Notes: generated by a model from the letters alone, not told the origin. Counted from the stretch's first letter, positions 1 to 5,347 are shown. The stretch: 10,997 nt of DNA from Bacteroidia bacterium (GCA_021152555.1 JAGKVE010000062.1:1-10997); one strand, 5' to 3'. Translations and numbers: made by a program.

Positions 1-2
1 CT

Positions 3-164
3 TTGATAGTAGGCATATCCAATTACCTCCTTCGGTGGTACTGTTTCTTACTATTATTATACGCTATTTCTCGTCAAAAATCAACCATTTGTTGTGACAT
101 AGCCATTTTTTATCTCCAGTACTCAATGCTGCAATTGGAACATTTGACAAGCGGAAACATATAA
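3..164 (+). pseudogene. Upstream fragment of the acyltransferase gene in a different frame
   Basis: This frame is open from the left edge of the window to a TAA at 162-164. It encodes hydrophobic residues with a WYCFLLLLY segment, as expected for a membrane helix just before the LSPVLNAA segment of family 3 acyltransferases. LSPVLNAA itself lies in the other frame, which has a TGA at 95-97 and continues to 781. The two frames overlap across a run of six T at 106-111. One extra T there would read AIF directly into LSPVLN and give one continuous protein from the window edge to 781. I infer that this is the 5' part of the same gene, broken by a one-base indel or by a sequencing error. The fit of the hydrophobic part to the family is modest. 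Confidence 0.4.
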
Positions 165-187
165 TAACTATATTAATTTTTGGTTTC

Positions 188-781
188 GTGACCCTTTATA
201 TGGGGTATTGTCGAGAAACTGGAGAAGATACATGGGGTACATCGTTGTCGCATTTCTTGTGGCTGTATCTAATTGCAAGGTATATCAAACTTTATGGGAA
301 CTTAGATATAATTCGAAATAAGCGCTGGTTATGGCTATTAGGATTCATTATATCATCCGGTATCATATTCGGACTTGCAGCTTTGGGCGCAAGGTTCGCA
401 CTTCCTGTATGCCTACGTGCATATCCTTATTGCAGCCCATGGGTGCTGATGGGGGCGATATCTCTGCTACTTTTTGCGCTTTCCTTTGATTTTGAAAGTA
501 AAATAGTAAATTGGTTTGCTTCATCATCATTGTCAGCGTACCTTCTGCAAGATAGTGTATATTTTGGTTTCGGAATATTGTATCCATGCGTATCATGTTT
601 ACTTTTACCGATGCCTTTGCTACAAAGATACGCGACGATGATTTGTTTTTCTATCTTGTGGTTATTGGGAATTTGCATAATTGATAAAGGATGGGATTAT
701 TGTTTCTACCGCCCAACCTGCAAATTATACGACCATATTTATGAGACATATATTCCTCTGTCATTTAAGAATATTTTTTGA
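188..781 (+). CDS. Membrane acyltransferase family 3, C-terminal part (probably 5'-disrupted)
   Basis: The product is a multi-spanning inner-membrane protein that resembles the C-terminal half of acyltransferase family 3 (OafA / fucose 4-O-acetylase type), enzymes that O-acetylate sugars of surface polysaccharides. Visible features are FLWLYLIARYIKLYG (about residues 23-37), several hydrophobic helices, and an SLSAYLLQDSVYFG segment that resembles the last conserved helix start of the family. The catalytic N-terminal part (a GH motif and R..PY) is absent, so this ORF alone should not be active. The GTG at 188 is only the first formal start: the same frame is open from 98 and the family similarity (LSPVLNAA, DKRKH) already begins there. 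The missing part probably lies in the frame at 3-164. It is the first gene before the island at 843-2978, and was probably part of the same glycan operon. Full-length relatives have about 320-380 residues, against 197 here. Confidence 0.6.
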   Translation: MTLYMGYCRETGEDTWGTSLSHFLWLYLIARYIKLYGNLDIIRNKRWLWLLGFIISSGIIFGLAALGARFALPVCLRAYPYCSPWVLMGAISLLLFALSFDFESKIVNWFASSSLSAYLLQDSVYFGFGILYPCVSCLLLPMPLLQRYATMICFSILWLLGICIIDKGWDYCFYRPTCKLYDHIYETYIPLSFKNIF

Positions 782-798
782 AATATACATTAGTACAT

Positions 799-852
799 AT
801 GAAACTCTCAATAATAACCATAAACTACAACAACGCAGAAGGCAAAATATGA
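799..852 (+). pseudogene. Remnant of a GT2 glycosyltransferase start (17 codons)
   Basis: An ATG 18 bases after the acyltransferase stop opens a reading of MKLSIITINYNNAEG, followed by KI and TGA. The first 15 codons encode exactly the same residues as the start of the intact glycosyltransferase at 2979; 42 of 45 bases match and the three differences (codons 4, 5 and 10) are all synonymous. After codon 15 similarity stops abruptly and 7-bp repeats begin. The sequence is therefore the cut-off 5' end of a family 2 glycosyltransferase, the fold's first beta strand. Only synonymous changes suggest that both copies were once under protein-level selection. It cannot encode a working enzyme. Confidence 0.75.
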
Positions 853-855
853 AGG

Positions 856-900
856 GTGTATAGTGTATAGTGTATAGTGTATAATGTATAGTGTAGGTGT
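856..900. repeat. Heptamer tandem array, unit GTGTATA
   Basis: Four exact GTGTATA units at 856-883 are followed by ATGTATA (884-890) and a partial unit, after which the sequence grades into GGTGTATGGTG. The array starts right after the glycosyltransferase remnant. It contains TAG stops in its reading and is non-coding. Its 7-bp period is shared by the arrays at 5761, 6623, 8722, 9624 and 10058, although the unit sequence differs. Confidence 0.9.
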
Positions 901-1040
901 ATGGTGCGAGTGGTGAAAAATGGTGCAAATAGTGTCCACCATTAAGCGACATAGTCGCGTCACCATTAATCAATAAGCAATAGAATTCACCCTTAAACAA
1001 TACACCATTGATATAGTCCCCATTAATAAATTCATCATTC
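901..1040. repeat. Left CACCATT/ATGGTG repeat block with hairpin
   Basis: This non-coding stretch is made of ATGGTG-like words, then CACCATT-like words in the opposite sense. A perfect hairpin GCGAC-ATA-GTCGC (946-958) sits between two CACCATTA-type flanks. Two segments are exact copies of sequence to the right of the island: 917-944 equals 2802-2829 (28 bp), and 961-991 equals 2872-2902 (31 bp). The block and its partner at 2796-2977 therefore bracket the toxin-antitoxin-like pair, the 36-bp array and the four-helix-bundle gene. I see no gene in 853-1158. Confidence 0.85.
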
Positions 1041-1041
1041 A

Positions 1042-1106
1042 AAAATAGGCAAATATTCGAGTTTAGATTAGAAATCTAATTTTTCCATCGAATATTTGCC
1101 TATTTT
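1042..1106. repeat. Perfect 19-bp inverted repeat with inner hairpin
   Basis: The left arm AAAATAGGCAAATATTCGA (1042-1060) is exactly complementary to 1088-1106. The 27-base spacer holds a second perfect hairpin, TTAGATT-AGA-AATCTAA (1063-1079). The right arm ends one base before the CTTG -33 element of the promoter at 1107-1138. It could be an operator for autoregulation of the following gene pair, a terminator for upstream transcription, or the relic of a small mobile element. No second copy is visible in the window. Confidence 0.85.
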
Positions 1107-1138
1107 CTTGCATATATCATTTTTTTTTACTATCTTTG
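1107..1138 (+). promoter_or_regulatory. Bacteroidota-type promoter of the toxin-antitoxin-like pair
   Basis: TATCTTTG at 1131-1138 matches the Bacteroidota -7 consensus TAnnTTTG, and CTTG at 1107-1110 lies 20 bases upstream, matching the TTTG-type -33 element and its spacing. Transcription would begin a few bases after 1138, giving a leader of only about 10-15 bases before the ATG at 1159. The upstream element abuts the 19-bp inverted repeat, so a protein bound there would interfere with this promoter. Confidence 0.7.
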
Positions 1139-1158
1139 CATGCTGAAAGGAATTTTAT

Positions 1159-1422
1159 ATGAATAAGCAACAATACATAGAAGCGCATAAGAACATGTTT
1201 TGGTACACTCCCGCTGATAAGAAAGCGGAGATTTCAGACGCGTTACTGGTGGAGACCATTCTTAACGACGGGACGCTAGCTGACTACAAATCGCTGCTGC
1301 AGGTGCTGGGACCTAAGCATGTAGCGGAGGTTTTCTTTAGTGCTACAGGACGCCAAAAGCAGAATTACTATCCGGAGATATATCACTTTTTTTCACTTTT
1401 GTTAGCTAAGTATGCACACTGA
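1159..1422 (+). CDS. Small protein before AbiEii-like gene; candidate antitoxin
   Basis: This 87-residue protein is soluble and mixed alpha-helical in appearance, with no signal peptide or membrane helix. I do not assign it to a named family. Notable segments are ILNDGTLADYKSLLQVLG (34-51) and a basic-aromatic stretch GRQKQNYYPEIYHFF (64-78). Its own promoter (TATCTTTG) lies just upstream, and its last codons overlap the start of the AbiEii-like gene by 11 bases, which implies translational coupling. The position, the overlap and the small size fit an antitoxin or regulator for the nucleotidyltransferase next door. It lacks the obvious winged-helix plus C-terminal domain of classical AbiEi (about 190 residues or more), so it would be a shorter, different partner. 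The start at 1159 is favoured because the ATG at 1140 is out of frame and would lie at the expected transcription start. Role inferred from context only. Confidence 0.7.
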   Translation: MNKQQYIEAHKNMFWYTPADKKAEISDALLVETILNDGTLADYKSLLQVLGPKHVAEVFFSATGRQKQNYYPEIYHFFSLLLAKYAH

Positions 1423-2029
1423 GATATTGACATCCAATCAGAAGGAACTGCTTATTTGGATTGCACAGTTCCAACACGAGTTCTACCTGGTAGGAGGCAC
1501 GGCTATTGCTTTGTACCTGGGGCATCGTCAGTCTGTTGACTTTGATATGTTCAAGCAGGGAACAATCAACCATAAGCGTAATTTGGAGCGCTTGACTCAA
1601 TCCGGTTTCAAATACAAAATCACTCGCCGCGTACCTGAGCAGATGAATTGTCTGCTCAATGGTGTGAAACTCACGTTTTTTCAATATCCGTTTGATATTC
1701 TAGCCACTAAGCAACCAGATGTGCCATTCCGCTTGCCGACATTGCTGGATTTGGCAGCAATGAAAGCTTATGCGCTCGGACGTCGTTCAAAGTGGAAAGA
1801 CTATGTCGATTTGTATTTCTTGCTTACTAAGTATTTTACGTTGGAGCAGGTCTGCGAACGTGCCACGACTATTTTCGGAGAGTTATTCTCAGAGAAGATG
1901 TTTCGTGCTCAGTTGTCTTACTTTGATGATGTGGATTATACGGAACAGGTTGATTATATTATCTCTAATCCGCCAACGGATGATGAAATCAAACAAAAAC
2001 TAATAGAGATAGCTATAGCAGGAGTGTGA
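1412..2029 (+). CDS. AbiEii/AbiGii-type nucleotidyltransferase (toxin candidate)
   Basis: The 205-residue product shows the minimal nucleotidyltransferase signature: YLVGGTAIALYLGHR (25-39) with the GG-T loop, followed by SVDFDMF (41-47), whose D43 and D45 are the expected metal-binding acids. A later KWKDYVDLYFLL segment (127-138) matches the conserved K-D-D helix of the AbiEii family. Known AbiEii toxins are GTP/NTP-dependent nucleotidyltransferases, active in abortive phage defence and plasmid or island stability; some relatives of this fold modify tRNA. The third acidic position of the fold appears replaced: KLTFF at 86-90 has T where many homologues have D, S or T. The protein is shorter than classical AbiEii (about 300 residues), but resembles compact Bacteroidota members. 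It overlaps the preceding 87-residue gene by 11 bases and is probably co-transcribed from the promoter at 1107-1138. It lies in the repeat-bounded island, not in the glycan operon proper. Confidence 0.85.
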   Translation: MHTEILTSNQKELLIWIAQFQHEFYLVGGTAIALYLGHRQSVDFDMFKQGTINHKRNLERLTQSGFKYKITRRVPEQMNCLLNGVKLTFFQYPFDILATKQPDVPFRLPTLLDLAAMKAYALGRRSKWKDYVDLYFLLTKYFTLEQVCERATTIFGELFSEKMFRAQLSYFDDVDYTEQVDYIISNPPTDDEIKQKLIEIAIAGV

Positions 2030-2041
2030 TATTCACCTGTG

Positions 2042-2220
2042 GAAAAAAAACTTTACCAACTTGGTAAAGAAAATGGTGAGAAAAAACAATTACAACTTGT
2101 AATAGAATTATGTAAAAAAAAACTCCACCAAACTGGTGGATAAACAGAGAAATTAAAAACTCCAACAATCTGTTAGAGAATTTCATAATTCAAAAATTCA
2201 ACAACCCGTTGCAGAAATTG
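2042..2220. repeat. Five diverged 36-bp tandem units with palindromic centres
   Basis: Five units have palindrome centres at about 2060, 2096, 2132, 2169 and 2205, so the spacing is 36, 36, 37 and 36 bases. Each begins with an A-rich run. Unit 1 contains CTTTACCAACTTGGTAAAG (2051-2069), a perfect palindrome around one C. Unit 2 contains ATTACAACTTGTAAT (2089-2103). Unit 3 has TCCACCA-AAC-TGGTGGA (2124-2140). Units 4 and 5 are imperfect. Arm sequences differ between units while symmetry is kept. Units 1-3 share one reading frame, ended by TAA at 2141; units 4-5 read KLQQSVREF and KIQQPVAEI in another frame, consistent with the extra base in the 37-base spacing. The array may be a decayed 12-residue-repeat coding region. 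Confidence 0.75.
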
Positions 2221-2221
2221 A

Positions 2222-2296
2222 GAACTGAAGGAACGCATGGAACTCCTGCAAAAAGAGTTGCGTGAAACAAAACGATTGATGAAAGCAAATAAATAA
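2222..2296 (+). pseudogene. Possible remnant of a coiled-coil C-terminus
   Basis: An open stretch in the same frame as the first three 36-bp units reads ELKERMELLQKELRETKRLM, then four residues and a TAA at 2294. It is strongly helical and coiled-coil-like, with no start codon before an internal ATG at 2237. With the 36-bp array upstream, it could be the tail of a gene broken by a stop at 2141 and by frame changes near 2145-2155 and 2221-2226. I do not recognise the parent gene. It may also be chance. Confidence 0.3.
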
Positions 2297-2328
2297 TTAC
2301 CGACCGATGAGCGGGAGAAGAATGATGG

Positions 2329-2412
2329 AATGGTGACGCAAGCAGAGCTTGCTAAATGGTGAAATGGTGGAATGGTGACGCAAGCAGAGCTTGCTAAATG
2401 GTGAAATGGTGG
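2329..2412. repeat. Two identical 42-bp units with hairpin, in front of the four-helix-bundle gene
   Basis: Units at 2329-2370 and 2371-2412 are identical, and a third begins at 2413. Each holds a perfect hairpin GCAAGC-AGA-GCTTGC (2338-2352 and 2380-2394) flanked by AATGGTG words. On the opposite strand this is CACCATT-hairpin-CACCATT, the same architecture as the blocks at 901-1040 and 2796-2977 but inverted. The ATG of the next gene at 2414 is itself part of the next AATGGTG word. Confidence 0.9.
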
Positions 2413-2413
2413 A

Positions 2414-2782
2414 ATGGTGAACGAAAAAGACCAAATATACAAAGAAAAGTTCATGGCTTTTGCCATTCGGATGGTAAAACTCAAAAACTATCTCAATGAA
2501 CAGAAGCATGAATATAATATAGCCGATCAGATTCAGCGTTCTGGCACAGCCATTGGCGCAAATCATCGTGAAGCAATTGCGGCTGAAAGCGAGGTGGATT
2601 TTGTACACAAGTTGGCTATCGCACAGAAGGAATGCAACGAAACGCTTTATTGGCTTGAACTTCTCAAGGCTACAGACTACATAGATGAAAAACTTTTTAA
2701 CAGCCTTTATGCTGATGCAGAAGAAATAATGCGCATGCTTACAGCAAGCATCATAACTGTCAAAAAACGACTTAAGAAATGA
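2414..2782 (+). CDS. Four-helix-bundle protein (S23 / 23S rRNA-intervening-sequence family)
   Basis: The 122-residue protein has the hallmarks of the four-helix-bundle family often named after proteins encoded in 23S rRNA intervening sequences: ADQIQRSGTAIGANHREA (37-54), DFVHKLAIAQKECNETLYWL (62-81), and a final amphipathic helix rich in lysine. Length is typical (110-130). The molecular function of the family is unknown; members are small, often basic and oligomeric, and the fold is shared with Avd, the accessory protein of diversity-generating retroelements. No reverse transcriptase or template repeat is near, so that link is structural only. The start ATG is supplied by the ATGGTG repeat immediately upstream, so the first few residues may be repeat-derived. 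CACCATT/ATGGTG hairpin repeats stand on both sides, in opposite orientation. No ribosome-binding site is evident. There is no sign that the gene takes part in glycan synthesis. Confidence 0.9.
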   Translation: MVNEKDQIYKEKFMAFAIRMVKLKNYLNEQKHEYNIADQIQRSGTAIGANHREAIAAESEVDFVHKLAIAQKECNETLYWLELLKATDYIDEKLFNSLYADAEEIMRMLTASIITVKKRLKK

Positions 2783-2795
2783 TAAAATTGTGCGA

Positions 2796-2977
2796 ATGGT
2801 GAAAATGGTGCAAATAGTGTCCACCATTAGCGCGAAGCGTGCTTACCATTAATCAATTAACAATAATTTCGCACCATTAATCAATAAGCAATAGAATTCA
2901 CCATTAGCGCGAAGCGCGCTCACCATTTAGCAATTATCAATAAAATTGTGTCACCATTAATCAATTAGCAATAAAGC
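2796..2977. repeat. Right CACCATT repeat block with two hairpins
   Basis: The block fills the spacer between the four-helix-bundle gene and the next glycosyltransferase. It contains hairpins AGCGCG-AAG-CGTGCT (2829-2843, one G.T pair) and AGCGCG-AAG-CGCGCT (2906-2920, perfect). Both lie between CACCATT- or TACCATT-type flanks and are followed by AATCAAT-like heptamers running almost to the ATG at 2979. Exact copies of 28 and 31 bp occur in the left block (917-944 and 961-991). I see no gene here. Confidence 0.85.
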
Positions 2978-2978
2978 C

Positions 2979-3881
2979 ATGAAACTCTCCATCATAACCA
3001 TAAACTATAACAACGCAGAAGGCTTGCGGAAAACGCTTGCCTCCGTCGCTACACAGACCTATCGTAACATCGAGCATATCATCGTTGATGGTGGCTCGAC
3101 AGATGGTTCCGTGGATGTTATTAAGGAGTACGAGAACACCATTAAGCGTAGCGTCACCATTGAACACCCCACCATTCAAGTAAAATGGTCATCCGAGCCG
3201 GATAAAGGCATCTACAACGCCATGAACAAAGGAATTGAGATTGCTATAGGCAAACGCGTAGTCAATTCCTTTAATCGTTCCGAACTTGTTGAGGATAAGA
3301 ATAAGGAATTGTCAGACTACCTCTATTTCCTGAATAGCGGTGATGCATTGGCTTCTGATAGCGTATTGGAAAGAATGACAGCCACTCTTGATGGCTCGGA
3401 TTTTATTGTCGGGAGAGTGAATAGTTGGCTGAATGGCGTTAGTATAGGTCTGTCTCCTCTACATACAGAGAAAGACTATACGATGTATAATATGTTCTTG
3501 AATGGAATTAACCATCAGTCTGTTCTGATTCGCCGAGAACTGCAGGAGCAGCAGTCCTATGATACAAAACTAAAGATATGCGGAGATTGGAAATTCTTTG
3601 TACAATCCATCGTGCTAAATAATGCCACTATCAAAAATGTAGATATTGTATTTGCTGATTTTGATCGCTCCGGGGTGAGTTCGAATGGCAAGGCCTTGAT
3701 ACAAGAACGATTGGCGATATTAAAAGATGTGTTGCCTCCCCGCATAGCGGAGGATTATCTTAAAGTGTTACCAAACTATTACGAAGTAATTCGTATAACG
3801 TGGCTAATAGAACACCCATTCTTCTATCGCATATATAGAGCATGGACCACGTTCGGAAGAAAATTGTTAGGTGATAAATGA
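2979..3881 (+). CDS. Family 2 glycosyltransferase (WcaE-like group)
   Basis: This is a cytoplasmic GT-A fold enzyme that would transfer a nucleotide-activated sugar to a growing lipid-linked glycan. The first strand SIITINYNN (4-12) and VDGGSTDGS (36-44) bind the nucleotide. SEPDKGIYNAMNKGI (72-86) and FLNSGD (117-122, in place of the DXD acids) are typical of the WcaE-like group, as are NGINHQSVLIRR (175-186) and the late CGDWKFF (201-207). Two segments have no counterpart in the usual family pattern: residues about 53-68, encoded by CACCATT repeat DNA, and about 91-112, bounded by a 9-bp inverted repeat. Both keep the frame. The 300-residue length is slightly long for the group, consistent with these additions. 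The first 15 codons match the remnant at 799. It overlaps the next gene by 4 bases (ATGA), so it is the first intact gene of the glycan operon here. Confidence 0.9.
   Translation: MKLSIITINYNNAEGLRKTLASVATQTYRNIEHIIVDGGSTDGSVDVIKEYENTIKRSVTIEHPTIQVKWSSEPDKGIYNAMNKGIEIAIGKRVVNSFNRSELVEDKNKELSDYLYFLNSGDALASDSVLERMTATLDGSDFIVGRVNSWLNGVSIGLSPLHTEKDYTMYNMFLNGINHQSVLIRRELQEQQSYDTKLKICGDWKFFVQSIVLNNATIKNVDIVFADFDRSGVSSNGKALIQERLAILKDVLPPRIAEDYLKVLPNYYEVIRITWLIEHPFFYRIYRAWTTFGRKLLGDK
3137..3177. repeat. In-frame CACCATT repeat inside the glycosyltransferase gene
   Basis: CACCATT occurs three times (3137-3143, 3155-3161 and 3169-3175). Bases 3141-3161 equal the intergenic sequence 941-967 if two triplets of its hairpin (951 region and 955-957 region) are removed. 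The peptide TIKRSVTIEHPTI lies where related enzymes usually pass straight from the helix after VDGGSTDGS to the strand before SEPDKGIY. I infer a repeat copy that was inserted in frame and lost its hairpin stem. Confidence 0.65.
3249..3314. repeat. Probable second in-frame insertion bounded by a 9-bp inverted repeat
   Basis: CAATTCCTT (3263-3271) and AAGGAATTG (3303-3311) are perfect inverted copies 31 bases apart. In WcaE-like enzymes a GI-x-x-A-x-G segment normally runs directly into YLYFLNSGD. Here about 22 extra residues (91-112), rich in charged residues and containing FNRSELVEDKN, lie between them. No other copy is visible in the window. Confidence 0.5.
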
Positions 3882-5347
3882 TGCAAAGAAAAATTATACA
3901 TATTTGTTTGGCATTAGCTGCGATAGCGACGTTGGCATATCTACTTATGTTAGGATACTTTGCGCTACCAACTGCTGATGATTGGGGATGGGCACGTCAG
4001 GTATCAGATTTGAATCCATTTGGTTTTGTTAAAGCCTTCTATTTCGGTTGGCAAGGGCGTTTCTCTGCATTACTTATTGACGGAGCATTATGCAAGTATC
4101 TTGGGTGGAACGAGCATCTGTTAGGTTTTGCAATAGTGGAACTATTACTGGGGTATGGCGCTGTATATCTCCTTTTGCGGGACATGCTGTCTCTACGCAA
4201 TAATAGTATGTTAGCGATTGTATCAATTGTGGTTACTAACTTGGGGGTAATGGCATTTCCGGAGATAGGTACATTCTATTGGCTTTGTACTACTAACTAT
4301 GTGCATGAGATATGGTTCACGCTATATTTGGTATGGTTCATGTTTTTCTGTCAATATACATGGTTGAGCTGGGGAGGAACGATATTATGCGCCTTGTACC
4401 TTGGCGGATGTGCGGAGAATTACTCGCCGGTACTCGCGCTGGTGTTAGGGTGCTATTGGGTATGGCGAATGATGAGCAGACACGATTGGCGATTTTGGGA
4501 GCATCAAGAAGATGTGCGATTGATTGTAGCAACTATGCTGATAGGCGTTGGCTTTTTAGCAATGCTGTTTGCCCCGGGGAATGATGTTAGGATGGCATCA
4601 GAAGGTTCATATTCGATGATGAATCATTTTAACCTCTCGCTTTTCATCATTAAGACTTGTAAAGCATCGGTGGTATTATTGCTTCGTTTGGCATCCCGCG
4701 GATGGTATTTTATCTGTGCATTACCGTTATTTGTATTGTTAGGCGCTATGGTAAACAGGGATTTGCCTAAACTGACATGGAAACGCTCCATAGTATCACT
4801 TCTAATAGCGATGGGACCTATCGTAATCTCAGTAGCGGCATCGGTATATGGGGTGGGATGGTATGCTACCATGCGGGCGAACTGCTTCATCGTATTTATT
4901 CTGATGGCATGGGTAGCTTACGTAGGAGTATTAATCGGTAACCAATTGAAAGAAAGTGAAATGAAGATATCCGTAGTTACTATGATAGCCTCTATTGCTA
5001 TCATTGCAACATCCATCACATATATCTCCATTGAGTATCCGATAGTACGTAGATACAATCAAGAGGTGCTTGCTACTCACCACCGTCTGCAGCAATATGT
5101 ATCAGACGGAAGGAAAGAGACTGTTTATGTTAAACCGGTTCAAATACCATGTCGGCAAACATCATATGGCTATCTGCGAAATATGCTACAGGTGGTGTTT
5201 CATAAATCCAAACGCTATCATGAATGCTATTTCCCGTATGAACCATTTAGATTAGAAGCCGATTCTCACGATTGGCGGAATCTATTCTATCAGTCTTGGC
5301 TTGGAGCGGAATTTGAAATTGTATGTGTCGATGAAGAGAATCAATGA
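3878..5347 (+). CDS. Polytopic membrane protein, GT-C-like glycosyltransferase candidate
   Basis: The 489-residue protein has a hydrophobic first helix (about 6-28), directly followed by PTADDWGW (31-38), and then about ten further membrane helices up to residue about 390, ending in a soluble tail of about 100 residues. An acidic DD pair in the first extracytoplasmic loop is the usual catalytic feature of GT-C enzymes, which use polyprenyl-phosphate sugars on the periplasmic side. FYFGWQGRFSALLID (54-68) also fits this group (W.GR). The layout resembles Bacteroidota proteins grouped as DUF6056 or Gtr-type glucosyltransferases, but I cannot fix the exact family. It overlaps the upstream GT2 gene by 4 bases and is itself overlapped by gtrA-like DNA by 17 bases. 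The presence of GtrA and GtrB homologues downstream supports a role as the transferase of a Gtr-type module. An alternative start is the adjacent ATG at 3881. Function inferred. Confidence 0.75.
   Translation: MMQRKIIHICLALAAIATLAYLLMLGYFALPTADDWGWARQVSDLNPFGFVKAFYFGWQGRFSALLIDGALCKYLGWNEHLLGFAIVELLLGYGAVYLLLRDMLSLRNNSMLAIVSIVVTNLGVMAFPEIGTFYWLCTTNYVHEIWFTLYLVWFMFFCQYTWLSWGGTILCALYLGGCAENYSPVLALVLGCYWVWRMMSRHDWRFWEHQEDVRLIVATMLIGVGFLAMLFAPGNDVRMASEGSYSMMNHFNLSLFIIKTCKASVVLLLRLASRGWYFICALPLFVLLGAMVNRDLPKLTWKRSIVSLLIAMGPIVISVAASVYGVGWYATMRANCFIVFILMAWVAYVGVLIGNQLKESEMKISVVTMIASIAIIATSITYISIEYPIVRRYNQEVLATHHRLQQYVSDGRKETVYVKPVQIPCRQTSYGYLRNMLQVVFHKSKRYHECYFPYEPFRLEADSHDWRNLFYQSWLGAEFEIVCVDEENQ

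Noticed and set aside
761..1042. Minus-strand 93-residue ORF
   Set aside because: It reads through heptamer and CACCATT repeats (TYTIHYTLYTIHYT) and has no protein-like character.
1042..1106. Ends of an insertion sequence
   Set aside because: Only 27 bases lie between the arms, no transposase is present, and no target duplication is visible.
2042..2220. CRISPR-like array because of the regular 36-bp spacing
   Set aside because: Units directly abut with no unique spacers between conserved repeats, sequences diverge between units, and no cas gene is near.
2414..2782. Diversity-generating retroelement, since the four-helix-bundle fold is shared with Avd
   Set aside because: No reverse transcriptase, no template/variable repeat pair with adenine-specific differences; family similarity is to the S23-type group.
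2297..2827. Minus-strand 176-residue ORF
   Set aside because: It is the antisense of the four-helix-bundle gene and the 42-bp repeats; the + strand product matches a known family.
2829..2843. Intrinsic terminators at the GC-rich hairpins of the repeat blocks
   Set aside because: None of the hairpins is followed by a T-run; the CACCATT flanks follow instead.
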